From CAZUMW01 sp964621615 (GTDB lineage: Bacteria > Desulfobacterota > WTBG01 > CAIYCZ01 > CAIRTM01), in NCBI GenBank assembly GCA_964621615.1, contig CAZUMW010000010.1, forward strand, positions 57,592-121,591: DNA of 64,000 nucleotides, written 5' to 3'. How positions within the stretch are numbered: the first letter of the stretch is position 1; each line of letters starts with the position of its first letter. This document shows, piece after piece, positions 26,173 through 35,206 of this stretch. The position numbers were made by a program, and so were the translations under genes. The notes below the pieces were generated by a model that saw only the letters and a list, made by a program, of their open reading frames with translations, ran no database searches and was not told the origin of the DNA.

Positions 26173-27219
26173 TCATGAAGCGCTCCGGTTGCCGGAGTGC
26201 AGTTGCCTTCCGCTGTGAGCCGCCTGCCCGCTGAATTCCTGCTGCGCCTCCTGAAAAAGCAGGCCCGGGCAGTGCTCGTATCGCGGGGAAAAATGAAAAA
26301 TCCTCAGCTGGCGAACGCCCGCCTCGCGGGCTATCTGCCCCGCCTGCCTGGCGGTAAGATGCCCTTTTGCACGGGCCTTATCAGCGTCTTTGTCCAGAAA
26401 GGCCGCCTCACAGAATAATATATCTGCGCCGGACGCAAACGGTATGATCTTAGAGAAATTTTTTGCAGTCCCCCTGCAGTCGGACACATATACAATTTTT
26501 TGCCCCCGGTTTATCCTCACAATTTCCCGCTTGAGCTGCCCCAGCGTCATTTCCGCCAGGGCGCTGTCCGGCTCTTTATCGCTTCCAATGCGAACCGTGG
26601 CATCATCGGGCTGCCCGGTCCATATAAGCTCTTTGAGATTCCTGAGCCAGCTCCCCACCGGCAGCTGGAGCTGTTTCAGGCGCTCTTTGTCAATATTAAT
26701 GTGAAATCGCTCCTCAAGCGCATAGGCAAGAGAGGTTATTCTATGATCGATTCTCAACGCCCGGACGGTATAATGGGGCTGCGAATCGACCGTTCCGTCG
26801 AAGGCTGAGGTCTCCGCCGGTACGGCTTTGAAACGCATCCTGCAGGGAAATCTGACAGCGCGCTTGACTGCTGCACATATTTCGTGGGCCTCGACCACAA
26901 ATGGGTAATTTTCAACAAGATTCCAGGTGTAGCCTCTAAGCTTGGCCCGGACGTTTCGTATAATCCCCTCGGGCCCGTATATGCGGATTACTTTTTCACG
27001 GCCCAGATTAAGCCTGATCAGATGGTCAAACCCTATAAAGTGATCCATGTGGGTGTGAGTGACAAACACGTCCGTCACCTTGAACAGCTTTCCCGCCCGC
27101 AGCGCGTTTATTTCCCCCAAATCAAACAGAAGGGCTTTCTTTTCTCCCATAAGCCGGATATACAGCCCCGGGTCACCGAAAGGCTGATTGACAAGCTCAT
27201 GTTGAAAAAGCGGTGTCAT
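26173..27219 (-). CDS. Metallo-beta-lactamase-fold hydrolase, RNase Z-like
   Basis: A 348-residue MBL-fold protein with the metal motif THTHMDHFIGFDHLIR near residue 55, EAAFLD, and HLTARQAGQIA and FHFSPRY near the C-terminus. These match the RNase Z/ElaC group that processes tRNA 3' ends. However, it is longer than RNase Z, with inserted segments around residues 100-240, so the assignment is to the family only. The ATG at 27219 overlaps the upstream stop by four bases (ATGA), which decides this start over the longer frame to 27273. Confidence 0.8.
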   Translation of the reverse strand: MTPLFQHELVNQPFGDPGLYIRLMGEKKALLFDLGEINALRAGKLFKVTDVFVTHTHMDHFIGFDHLIRLNLGREKVIRIYGPEGIIRNVRAKLRGYTWNLVENYPFVVEAHEICAAVKRAVRFPCRMRFKAVPAETSAFDGTVDSQPHYTVRALRIDHRITSLAYALEERFHINIDKERLKQLQLPVGSWLRNLKELIWTGQPDDATVRIGSDKEPDSALAEMTLGQLKREIVRINRGQKIVYVSDCRGTAKNFSKIIPFASGADILFCEAAFLDKDADKARAKGHLTARQAGQIAREAGVRQLRIFHFSPRYEHCPGLLFQEAQQEFSGQAAHSGRQLHSGNRSAS

Positions 27220-27719
27220 AAAGACTGGGCCTGTAACACAGTTGTTGACAGGCAGTCGGCCAAAAGAGGCCACACGCGCTCCTGCAGCGCAGACAGCGCT
27301 TCATACCTGTCGCTGAACGCTCCGGTGCGGCCTTTCCGCTCAAGGGCATCGGTCACGCTTTGGCAGTTCACTTTCACACAGGGAAACGGCCGTATTGTAC
27401 GGGGAAGCACACATCCGTGCGCTCCCAGAAAAGCACAGCCTCGCGGAAGACCGTGTTTCACCCGCAGGTTAAACGGAGGGTCATGGAGCATCCGGTATAT
27501 AAAGTAGTCACTTTCGGTAAACCACCCCTCTACCGGCATACACTGACAGCAGGAGGCTTTGCAGAAAGGGCACAGCTCAGCGGTTATATCGTCAAGAAGG
27601 TCACGCATACCCTCCTGAACAGAGGCAGCATCACGTGCAATCGCATGCAGCGTGCCGATCCGCTCAGGATGTTCTGCGATGAAGGCCTGAAACTTTTTTT
27701 CCAGAATATCAAGTCCCAT
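27216..27719 (-). CDS. YkgJ-like cysteine-cluster protein
   Basis: A 167-residue soluble protein with a metal-binding-type Cys pattern: CPFCKASCCQC near residue 50, then CAFLGAHGCVLP, FPCVKVNC and a further Cys near the end. This resembles the YkgJ (Fe-S or Zn cluster) family. The ATG at 27719 has GCGGAG ten bases before it, better than the ATG at 27737. It is translationally coupled to the RNase Z-like gene, suggesting a shared function that I cannot name. Confidence 0.7.
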   Translation of the reverse strand: MGLDILEKKFQAFIAEHPERIGTLHAIARDAASVQEGMRDLLDDITAELCPFCKASCCQCMPVEGWFTESDYFIYRMLHDPPFNLRVKHGLPRGCAFLGAHGCVLPRTIRPFPCVKVNCQSVTDALERKGRTGAFSDRYEALSALQERVWPLLADCLSTTVLQAQSL

Positions 27720-27824
27720 GACTAACGGCTCCGCCATAAAATGGATGAAAAAATATAAATTTTAATTATACCACACAATGGCAGGCTGATGAAACAGTAT
27801 TCAGCCCCCAAGCAGGTAAATTCG

Positions 27825-27853
27825 TTGTATATGGCTGTTTTTTTTGTTACACT
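27825..27853 (+). promoter_or_regulatory. Candidate promoter for gltX
   Basis: TTGTAT (27825-27830) and TACACT (27848-27853) with a 17-base spacer that contains a T8 tract. The gltX start is 77 bases downstream. The match to consensus is moderate. Confidence 0.35.
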
Positions 27854-27929
27854 GTTTCTATTTAAGGCGCGCATCTGCACACAGAGAGACATAACACATA
27901 ACAGTTAATCACAAAGGGCTTCTAATCAC

Positions 27930-29405
27930 ATGGACACTGTACGCGTACGATTTGCACCCTCACCGACAGGATACCTGCACATCGGCGGTGCCAGAACAGC
28001 ACTGTACAACTGGCTTTTTGCCCGCAAGCACGGCGGAGCATTTATTCTTCGTGTTGAAGATACTGACGTTGAGCGGTCAACCGACCAGTCGATAGAGGAA
28101 ATCATAGACGGCCTCACATGGCTGGGCATCGACTGGGATGAGGGACCGTACTTTCAGTCGCACCGCCGGCAGATCCACTGCGATGCGGTCACAAAGCTGC
28201 TTGAGTCCGGCCATGCCTATAAATGCTTCTGCACCAAAGAAGAGCTCGACGCAAAGCGCCAGCAGGCGCAAAAAGAAAAAAAAGATTACAAGTATGACGG
28301 TACCTGCCGCACGCTTTCTGCCGGGGAGGTCGCCCGGCGGCAGGAACAGGGGCATCCCTTTGTGGTGCGCTTTAAAACTCCGCGCGCTGGCGGATCGGTG
28401 GCTTTTACGGACCGGGTGTACGGCCGTATAGAAAAGCAGCACAGCGATATTGAGGATTTTGTCATCCTGCGCTCCGACGGAAAGCCGCTGTATTTGCTCA
28501 GCAATGCAGTTGATGACCGAACTGACAACATCACGCACGTTATTCGCGGGCAGGACGGCCTTGCCAATACGCCCAAACAAATCATGATCTTTGAAGCGCT
28601 CGGACACACGCCGCCCGAATTTGCACACATGTCCCTTACGCTTGACACGAAAAAGGCAAAAATATCAAAACGGCGCCACGGCGAAGTCGTGACGGTCGGC
28701 TACTACCGGAAAAACGGGTTTCTCCCCTGGGCGCTCTGCAACTTTCTGGTGCTGCTGGGGTGGTCAAGCGCAGATGACCGCGAATTTTACACAAAGCAGG
28801 AGCTAATAGACGCCTTCACGCTCGAAGGCATAGCTCGCCATAACGCTATATTCAACTACCACCCCGGCGACACGCAAAACTGGACCGACCCAAAAGCCGT
28901 AAACATGAATGCACGCTATCTGAGCAGCATCGACCTCGATGCGCTTGTCCCCTATGTCAAGCAGGAGCTCATGGAGGCGGGCATCTGGGACAGCTCATTT
29001 GAAAATGAAAAAAGCGCGTGGTTCAGAAGCACAGTTGATCTTATCAGAACGCGGCTCCATACACTCAAGGACTTTGCGACCGCGGGACGACCCTACTTCA
29101 GCGATAGCTTTGACCCTGACCCGGCCGCTGTGGAAAAAAACCTCAAAAAAGACCCGGGGTTAAAGAAGTACCTGCCCGCCCTGGCCGACGAGCTCGCCGC
29201 CCTTGACCCCTTTGACACCGAAAACGCGGAGCAGGCGGTTCGCCGTTTCTGCGAACGGGCGTCAGTCAAGCCGGGATTGATAATAAACGCCGTGCGCACC
29301 GCAGTCACCGGACAGGCAAAAGGGCCCGGACTGTTTGATATACTCGCCGCAATCGGACAGGAGAAAACGGTATCGCGGATACGGGCAGCCGTCGACCTTA
29401 TTTGA
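27930..29405 (+). CDS. gltX: Glutamyl-tRNA synthetase
   Basis: A 491-residue class I synthetase. The HIGH-type motif is GYLHIGGARTALYNW (residues about 13-27) and the KMSKS loop is AKISKRRHG. The C-terminal helical anticodon domain is intact and length is normal. It appears to be the first gene of a + strand unit continuing with the squalene/phytoene synthase homologue and perhaps hflX. Confidence 0.96.
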   Translation: MDTVRVRFAPSPTGYLHIGGARTALYNWLFARKHGGAFILRVEDTDVERSTDQSIEEIIDGLTWLGIDWDEGPYFQSHRRQIHCDAVTKLLESGHAYKCFCTKEELDAKRQQAQKEKKDYKYDGTCRTLSAGEVARRQEQGHPFVVRFKTPRAGGSVAFTDRVYGRIEKQHSDIEDFVILRSDGKPLYLLSNAVDDRTDNITHVIRGQDGLANTPKQIMIFEALGHTPPEFAHMSLTLDTKKAKISKRRHGEVVTVGYYRKNGFLPWALCNFLVLLGWSSADDREFYTKQELIDAFTLEGIARHNAIFNYHPGDTQNWTDPKAVNMNARYLSSIDLDALVPYVKQELMEAGIWDSSFENEKSAWFRSTVDLIRTRLHTLKDFATAGRPYFSDSFDPDPAAVEKNLKKDPGLKKYLPALADELAALDPFDTENAEQAVRRFCERASVKPGLIINAVRTAVTGQAKGPGLFDILAAIGQEKTVSRIRAAVDLI

Positions 29406-29450
29406 ACCTGTCTTCGGCTTTAACAACCCTCACACTGCTGGACACGTGTT

Positions 29451-30413
29451 ATGAATCACCATGAGATGCTCCGCGCTGTCAGCCGCACCTTCGCCCTGTC
29501 AATCGAGCAGCTTCCCGGAATCCTGCGTGAAACGGTCACGATAGCCTATCTGATGTTCCGCGTTTCAGATGCAATTGAGGATCACCCGACGCTTTCCTGC
29601 GAACAAAAAGCTTCCCTGCTTACTGTCTGGGCTCAGGTTCTTGCTGGCGAATCCGGTGTCGGCGAGCTTACCGGCAGGCTTGAGGGCCTTGATGAAAACG
29701 ACCCGGAAGTATACGTTGCCACACATGCCGACAGGGTCCTTGAGTACCTTTACGGGCTTCCCGATACCGCACAGGCTATCTGCGCCAGGCATGTCCGCGA
29801 CACATCCCTGGGTATGGCGCGATGGCAGATGCACGGCCCTGTTGTCAGCAACGAGGCCGAGATGGACGACTATATGCATCAGGTTGCCGGCCGGGTCGGC
29901 TATCTGCTCACAGAACTGTTCTCCTGGTACTGCCCAGCCATAGAAAAGCTCAAAGAAAGGCTCATGCCGCTGGCGCGCGAGTTCGGTCTTGCGCTTCAGA
30001 CCGTCAATATTATACGCGGAATAAAAAACGATTATGAGCGAGGATGGGTCTTTATCCCGGCAACGTTCTATCGGCAATTCGGGCTCAACAGCAATGAGCT
30101 GTTCAGCGCCGATAAAAAGGACCATGCCCTCGAAGTCGTTGACATGATAAGCCGGAAAGCCGAGCGCCACCTGCAAAACGGGCTCACCTATATCACTCTG
30201 CTCCCGCGTTTTCAGCGGCGCATCCGCCTGTTCTGCATCTGGCCGCTTCTGTTTGCCGTAAAAACCCTTTCCATAAGCAGAAACAATCCGGCAGTCCTAA
30301 CCGCAGAGGCAAAAATCAGCAGATCCCAGGTGCGCAGCATTATCATGGTTTCACAAGCGTGTTTCTGGTCAAATTACTGCCTGAGCCGCTATTATAATTT
30401 TCTTAATGCCTGA
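29451..30413 (+). CDS. Squalene/phytoene synthase-family protein
   Basis: A 320-residue all-helical prenyl-diphosphate condensing enzyme homologue. The first Asp-rich motif is VSDAIEDHP (about residue 38). The second is LQTVNIIRGIKNDYERGWVF, where the usual RDxxED-type first Asp is replaced by Gly (RGIKND). One metal ligand of the second site may therefore be missing or shifted, and activity should not be assumed. A C-terminal hydrophobic segment near residues 260-275 could contact the membrane. No other isoprenoid or hopanoid gene is in the window. It lies 45 bases after gltX. Confidence 0.8.
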   Translation: MNHHEMLRAVSRTFALSIEQLPGILRETVTIAYLMFRVSDAIEDHPTLSCEQKASLLTVWAQVLAGESGVGELTGRLEGLDENDPEVYVATHADRVLEYLYGLPDTAQAICARHVRDTSLGMARWQMHGPVVSNEAEMDDYMHQVAGRVGYLLTELFSWYCPAIEKLKERLMPLAREFGLALQTVNIIRGIKNDYERGWVFIPATFYRQFGLNSNELFSADKKDHALEVVDMISRKAERHLQNGLTYITLLPRFQRRIRLFCIWPLLFAVKTLSISRNNPAVLTAEAKISRSQVRSIIMVSQACFWSNYCLSRYYNFLNA

Positions 30414-30442
30414 ACCGGCAATCGCGCAAAAGGAGCTCTAAA

Positions 30443-30712
30443 ATGGACAAGCAGCTGTTCAAAAACATTGCAGAAACGTTCGGCACAGAGCCTGTTTCCG
30501 GTGAGCAGATCTATGCAAAAATTCTGCTTCACCCGGACAATTCAATCGCTGTCTATTATATCAACGCCGATTCAATTAAAGGTGAGCTTATGCGGCGCTC
30601 ATACCGGTGGGAGCCCCTTCTGAAAGCATGGGTAAAAAAAGTCGACTCAATACCGGAGGCAAAAGCCGAAACCCGCGGCTATCCGTCCACCGCCGGCGCC
30701 CTTGGTCATTAG
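30443..30712 (+). CDS. Small hypothetical protein (89 aa)
   Basis: An 89-residue soluble protein with AAGGAG before its ATG. The middle is predicted mixed alpha/beta (AKILLHPDNSIAVYYI), followed by a Trp-containing basic stretch (RWEPLLKAWVKKVDSIPEA). No TM segment, cysteine or known motif is visible. It lies 29 bases after the squalene/phytoene synthase homologue and is likely part of that transcript. Confidence 0.65.
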   Translation: MDKQLFKNIAETFGTEPVSGEQIYAKILLHPDNSIAVYYINADSIKGELMRRSYRWEPLLKAWVKKVDSIPEAKAETRGYPSTAGALGH

Positions 30713-30810
30713 GTGCACGGCATTTTGCCTTTGGCTGCATACATGCTATTGTATAAATAGAACCGGGCCGGATGCTCCGGCCCCATAATAAGGACATATA
30801 TCGTATACAT

Positions 30811-32055
30811 ATGTACAAAGAACACACCAGCCCGCATGCTGAAAAAACATACATTATCTCGGTGGGGACCGCTCCGGCAACACCCTGGGAAAACAGGCAT
30901 TCCCTGAATGAGCTTAAAGATCTGGCGGCAACGCTCAACCTCGAGGTCGCCGGAGAGTTCACACAATTCCGCAGCTCCCCCGATCCTCACAGCTATATCG
31001 GCAGAGGCAAGCTGGAGGAAATATCACACAACCTTAGCGGAAACGGCGCCAGCCTGGTTCTGTTCAACAACAACCTTTCCCCACGGCAAAGCCTTCACGT
31101 AGAGCGGTCGCTTGGCTGCATGGTATGGGACAGAACACAGATCATTCTTGAGATATTCGCCCGACACGCATGCACAGCAGAGGCCAAGGTACAGGTTGAG
31201 CTGGCGATGCTGAAATATATGCTGCCGCGGCTTGTTGGGATGTGGGCGCACCTTGACCGGGAGCGGGGCGGTATCAGCGCCTCACGCGGAACAGGAGAAA
31301 AGCAGATAAACATTGACCGGCAGATTATCAGAAACCGCATAGCACGGCTGGAGAAGCGCCTCGAAAAAATATCGGCTGAAAAGCGCACCCAGAAAAAGCG
31401 AAGAAAAGCCTGCTTTCAGGCCGCTTTGGTCGGATATACAAATGCGGGAAAATCAACCCTTATGAACCTGCTTACCAAAAGCGCTATCGCCGCTGAGGAC
31501 AAGCTGTTTGCCACCCTTGATGCAACAACCCGCCGTTTGAATATCGCCGGAGGCTTTCACGATATATTAATATCAGATACGGTCGGCTTCATCAGCAACC
31601 TTCCTCACCACCTTGTTGCCTCTTTCCGCTCCACGCTTGACGTAGTACGCGATGCCGACCTGCTTATACATGTGGTTGATGCCGCTCATCCCGACCGCGA
31701 ACAGCATATCGCCACGACTGTTTCCGTACTTGAGGAAATCGGCGCGGCGGACGTCCCCCGCCTTCTTGTGTGCAATAAATCAGATCTGCTCACCGATGCA
31801 GTGGACGGTCTGATCATTGAGAAAAAACACGCGCCCTGCATTATGCTTTCGGCGATGCACCCTGATGCCGGAGCTGCTCTATCAGGGCACATCGCGGATT
31901 TTTTTGAAAAGCAGAGCACCACACAGACAATAAAAGTTCCCTACAGCAGCTGCGAGCGTATTGCCCACCTCTATGAGCAGGGCTCTGTGGGAAAGGTTGA
32001 ATACCGGGATGACGCCGTCTATGTGAAGCTGTCCAGATGCGTCGCTTCATCCTGA
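30811..32055 (+). CDS. hflX: GTPase HflX
   Basis: A 414-residue ribosome-associated GTPase that splits stalled ribosomes. The N-terminal domain has SYIGRGKLEE and VWDRTQIILEIF. A helical linker with RGGISASRGTGEKQI follows, then the G domain: G1 GYTNAGKST, G3 DTVGFI, G4 NKSD. I prefer the ATG at 30811 to one at 30772, but AAGGAC lies rather far upstream (about 16 bases). Its 3' end overlaps the convergent phosphoribosyltransferase gene by nine bases. Confidence 0.93.
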   Translation: MYKEHTSPHAEKTYIISVGTAPATPWENRHSLNELKDLAATLNLEVAGEFTQFRSSPDPHSYIGRGKLEEISHNLSGNGASLVLFNNNLSPRQSLHVERSLGCMVWDRTQIILEIFARHACTAEAKVQVELAMLKYMLPRLVGMWAHLDRERGGISASRGTGEKQINIDRQIIRNRIARLEKRLEKISAEKRTQKKRRKACFQAALVGYTNAGKSTLMNLLTKSAIAAEDKLFATLDATTRRLNIAGGFHDILISDTVGFISNLPHHLVASFRSTLDVVRDADLLIHVVDAAHPDREQHIATTVSVLEEIGAADVPRLLVCNKSDLLTDAVDGLIIEKKHAPCIMLSAMHPDAGAALSGHIADFFEKQSTTQTIKVPYSSCERIAHLYEQGSVGKVEYRDDAVYVKLSRCVASS

Positions 32056-32751
32056 TTGGGCGGGCTGCGGCCAGGGCGCATGCTCAAGCAGCTCAGCTGC
32101 CTCCTGCCGGTCAAGATCGTACCACTGCCGATAGGCCGACGCAACCGCAAACGGAAATCCGGCGCGAATATTTGGACAGATTATCATGTCGGCTTTCTCT
32201 CGAAGTGAGTCAACAGTCGCTGCAGGGGCGGTGGGAACGGCAATTATAATACGGGCGGGCTTCTTGCGGGAAACGACCTCAGCCGCAACGCTCATTGAAG
32301 AGCCCGATGCAAGCCCGTCATCCACAAGCAAAGCATCTTTGTTTTTCAGCTCCGGAAGCGGGCGCCGTCCGCGAAAATAAAGTCCCCTCTCCTGAAGGTC
32401 CTGCATAACCGGCTTTTTAATTTCATCGATCCGCTGCCGCGTAAGCCCCAGCTGCCGCACCAATGCGCTGTTAAGTATTTCATCGCCTTCAAGGCTGATC
32501 GCGCCGAAGCCGGCCTCGGTATTGCCGGGTATGGGCATTTTACGAATCAGGATCAAATCAAAGGCAACGCCAAGCGCCTGTGCTATTTCAAGCCCTATCG
32601 GCACTCCTCCCGCGGGGATGGCAAGGACAATCGTATCCCTCGAGCAGTACGGCTGGGCATAGGTGGCTAGCAGCTGACCGGCCTCCCTTCTGTCCGAATA
32701 AAGCTGCTCACGGTTGCGCCACAAAGGGTTTTCGATTATCTCTGCAGCCAT
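32047..32751 (-). CDS. Phosphoribosyltransferase-family protein
   Basis: A 234-residue PRTase-fold protein. The PRPP-binding loop is ALLVDDGLASGSSM near residue 135, and AIPAGGVPIG near residue 45 is typical of the stand-alone family often annotated as predicted phosphoribosyltransferase. The ATG at 32751 has AAAGAGG before it; the frame to 32865 has no such support. Substrate unknown. It overlaps the hflX stop. Confidence 0.85.
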   Translation of the reverse strand: MAAEIIENPLWRNREQLYSDRREAGQLLATYAQPYCSRDTIVLAIPAGGVPIGLEIAQALGVAFDLILIRKMPIPGNTEAGFGAISLEGDEILNSALVRQLGLTRQRIDEIKKPVMQDLQERGLYFRGRRPLPELKNKDALLVDDGLASGSSMSVAAEVVSRKKPARIIIAVPTAPAATVDSLREKADMIICPNIRAGFPFAVASAYRQWYDLDRQEAAELLEHAPWPQPAQSG

Positions 32752-32927
32752 AGTAACCTCTTTAAGAAAATCATATTCGGTATGTGCCGTTATTATCATT
32801 TTAACTATAGAAACAGACTCGTGTGAGTCAAGGCAGGAGGCATATTTCGAAGCTGTCTTCGGCAATCATGTTACAATCGCATATAGCGCTCAAAAGTCAT
32901 CCAATTCTGATAAAGCAGAAAGGATAA

Positions 32928-33065
32928 ATGACCACAAACTATGATAGAAGGGGAACAAAACCGACAGATAAAGCAATGGCGGACAATCATGCCGACGCTG
33001 TCATGATGATCGGGGCATGGTTTTTTTATGATAGTAAAAAAAATATATTCTCGCAGGGGGATTGA
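32928..33065 (+). CDS. Possible 45-residue small protein
   Basis: An ATG with AAAGGAT just upstream opens 45 codons beginning MTTNYDRRGTKPTDK and containing AVMMIGAWFFYDSKKNIF. The second half is hydrophobic and aromatic, possibly a short membrane-associated segment. It lies in an otherwise empty 540-base gap. No homologue is recognised and an ORF of this size can occur by chance. Confidence 0.3.
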   Translation: MTTNYDRRGTKPTDKAMADNHADAVMMIGAWFFYDSKKNIFSQGD

Positions 33066-33151
33066 AATACAAATTGCCTTTGACTATATTAACAAATAGA
33101 GGAAGGGTGCGGCAACGCTCACCATAATGAGCACATAAAGGTAAAGCAATA

Positions 33152-33177
33152 GTGCTCACCGCTATGGCGGCGAGCAC
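33152..33177. other. Strong intergenic hairpin
   Basis: GTGCTC-A-CCGC-loop-GGCGG-C-GAGCAC folds into a stable stem in the gap between the phosphoribosyltransferase and MFS genes. No T run follows on either strand, so it is not a simple terminator. The rest of 33066-33293 shows nothing I can name. Confidence 0.4.
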
Positions 33178-33293
33178 AACCTCGAAAACAAAGAGGACTC
33201 CGCTGTAATACTGCAGTGGAAATCAAAAACAAAAGCCCCTTTTTGATCCTTTAATAAGTTAACGCGACCGCATCCTTCCTTTTTTTCACTTCC

Positions 33294-34508
33294 CTATTCA
33301 TCCATCTTTTCATCATAGGTTACCGAAACGGCTGCAGATGCTGTACCGTGCTCGACTGACAAAAGAAACGCAAACGGAATTCCCGCTGCAGAGCACACAG
33401 CACACAGCCGCAGGGTTGTGCTGATTCCCAGGTGGTCGGAGAGCAGGCCCGCAAGCGCAATCATTCCTGAGCTGAGCATAAAGTTAATCGTCATGTAAAT
33501 GCCGTTTGCCACAGAGGGAGCGCTGAATTCACGTTTTTGTATAAGCGCAAGGATAACCGGAGTGCTTGAAAATCCGCAAAAGCCAAGTATAAGCAGAAAG
33601 AACAGCGAAAGCCACCCGCTTGTCAGCAGAAAAAAGATCATTGCCGGCGGCGTCGCCGCAGAAAGGAGAACAAGCATCTTCCGGGCACCGATTCTGTCTG
33701 AAAGCGGCCCCGACACAAACACCCCGGTTATTGCAGCTGCCTGAAGCAGAGAAAGTGCTCCTCCTGCTTTCCAGATGCTTGTGCCGGTGTGAGTCAAATA
33801 GACCGGCAGGTAGGTGCCGATCACCGATGCGCTGAAGGACTTTCCGACAAGCAGGCCGAATACTGCGGCAAAAAGGCGCACGTCCGTTCGTAGCGTCTTC
33901 AGCACCGACCCGGACATGACGGGGCTGCCCGCCGAGGAGGTGCCCGGGTCTGAGCGGACCGCAGCATACAGCGCCGCTGACATGACGACGCCGCCCGGTA
34001 TCAGCAGAACGACACCGCCAAGCCCCCACAGGGCGACCGCACCCAGAACGATGACCGGCCCCAGGGTCCGGGCAAGCTCTCCGCCGATCTGAAAAACGCT
34101 CATCGCAGCACCAACATGCCTTCCGGCACAGCGCTTCAGCAGCACCGGCGCAGGCACATGAAAGCAGGCCGAGCTGAAACCGGTTATAATAATCAGCACA
34201 ATAAGCCAGCCGTATCCGGGCGCCCACCCGATACAGCTCATCATTACCGCGGAAATTGCCGGAGCGGCAACAACCAGATACCGCGGATTGATACGCTCAG
34301 CCGCCGCGCCGATCAGCGGGCTCAGAAGAGACGGCAGGCGCATCATTACCGAAAGAAAGCCAGCCGATGCAAATGTAAGAGAAAGCTTTTCTATCAGCAG
34401 CGGCAGCAGCGGGGGTAAAAAGCTGGTATATACATCGTGAAAAAAGTGCCCAAGCGCAAAAACAGATATGGCAAAACCGCGGAATGAATTGGCCTGCACG
34501 CTTCGCAT
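33294..34508 (-). CDS. Major facilitator superfamily transporter (FsrL/NarK-like topology)
   Basis: A 404-residue inner-membrane protein with 12 predicted TM helices and MFS loop signatures, including GAAAERINPR in loop 2-3 and SGPLSDRIGARK in loop 8-9. It resembles fosmidomycin-resistance-type MFS proteins in layout, but no substrate can be named. The ATG at 34508 with GGAG four bases before it is preferred. A longer frame from a GTG at 34532 would run into the structured repeat that starts at 34519. That repeat replaces the normal upstream region, so the promoter may lie in or beyond it. Confidence 0.85.
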   Translation of the reverse strand: MRSVQANSFRGFAISVFALGHFFHDVYTSFLPPLLPLLIEKLSLTFASAGFLSVMMRLPSLLSPLIGAAAERINPRYLVVAAPAISAVMMSCIGWAPGYGWLIVLIIITGFSSACFHVPAPVLLKRCAGRHVGAAMSVFQIGGELARTLGPVIVLGAVALWGLGGVVLLIPGGVVMSAALYAAVRSDPGTSSAGSPVMSGSVLKTLRTDVRLFAAVFGLLVGKSFSASVIGTYLPVYLTHTGTSIWKAGGALSLLQAAAITGVFVSGPLSDRIGARKMLVLLSAATPPAMIFFLLTSGWLSLFFLLILGFCGFSSTPVILALIQKREFSAPSVANGIYMTINFMLSSGMIALAGLLSDHLGISTTLRLCAVCSAAGIPFAFLLSVEHGTASAAVSVTYDEKMDE

Positions 34509-34518
34509 AGCACTCCGG

Positions 34519-34724
34519 AACTGAACTGCCACCGGCTAGCGGTGGATTCATTTATCCCGACATGTCGGGACTGAAGAAAAAATATATACCCACAAAAATA
34601 CTCCTGAGGGTGAATCCCCTGAATGAACAGCACAATCTGAGATCATAAGTCATTCTTCGCCTATCGAATATCCCCGACGGTATGCCGGCGAAGGCGAGGG
34701 TGTTAAGCCCAGAAGGAGGCAATA
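34519..34724 (+). ncRNA. HEARO/omega-RNA-like structured element, copy 2
   Basis: Diverged copy of 11581-11784 on the same strand. The first stem is shortened to CCACCG/CGGTGG. The second is the perfect palindrome CCCGACATGTCGGG. The inner hairpin of the CTTCGCC/GGCGAGG stem has changed from CCGC/GCGG to CGG/CCG while still pairing. The 3' GAAGGAGGCAATAAT matches copy 1, and no iscB frame follows. Such covariation indicates that RNA structure is, or was, selected. In IscB systems the guide lies immediately 5' of the scaffold; here that sequence is antisense to the first codons of the MFS gene. Confidence 0.65.
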
Positions 34725-35206
34725 ATTCTGCCGGCGGGAACCGTTCACAAGCACATGCCCTATGCCCTTTTAACCGGGCTCCGGGCTTGAAAGTGTCGGC
34801 GGCGGCCGTGCTGAAAAGAATAAATCCCTTTGTGCAAAACAGCAACATGCATGAAGAGAATGCCGTTTCCCGCTTTTTTACCAGGCACAGGAACCTGCAG
34901 CCGCAGCAGATAAAAATTGTATCAGTATAAAATACATATCCGGCTTATGTCAACAACACTCTCCCGCAGGCTTACAAATGACAGTGTGGACGAGCGCTAC
35001 CTTTTTAACAGCACATAGTGAGCGTCGTTCTTTTTCTGCAATATATAGTATGAAATTGCATCATAGCCGCACTATGTTGCTATTATAATAACACTCAACA
35101 GAATCACGTAAAAAAAACCTTTAACTGCATTAAGACTTTTCCGATATATAACATAGAAAATGGAATACATGTTACTGCATTATGTTATATTCAAGGATGC
35201 ATCATC
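34725..35206. other. Intergenic region after the second structured element
   Basis: About 480 bases without a convincing gene. No transposon right end or iscB remnant is recognisable. A TATAAT at 35084-35089 may be the -10 of the gene at 35207, with no good -35. Confidence 0.4.
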
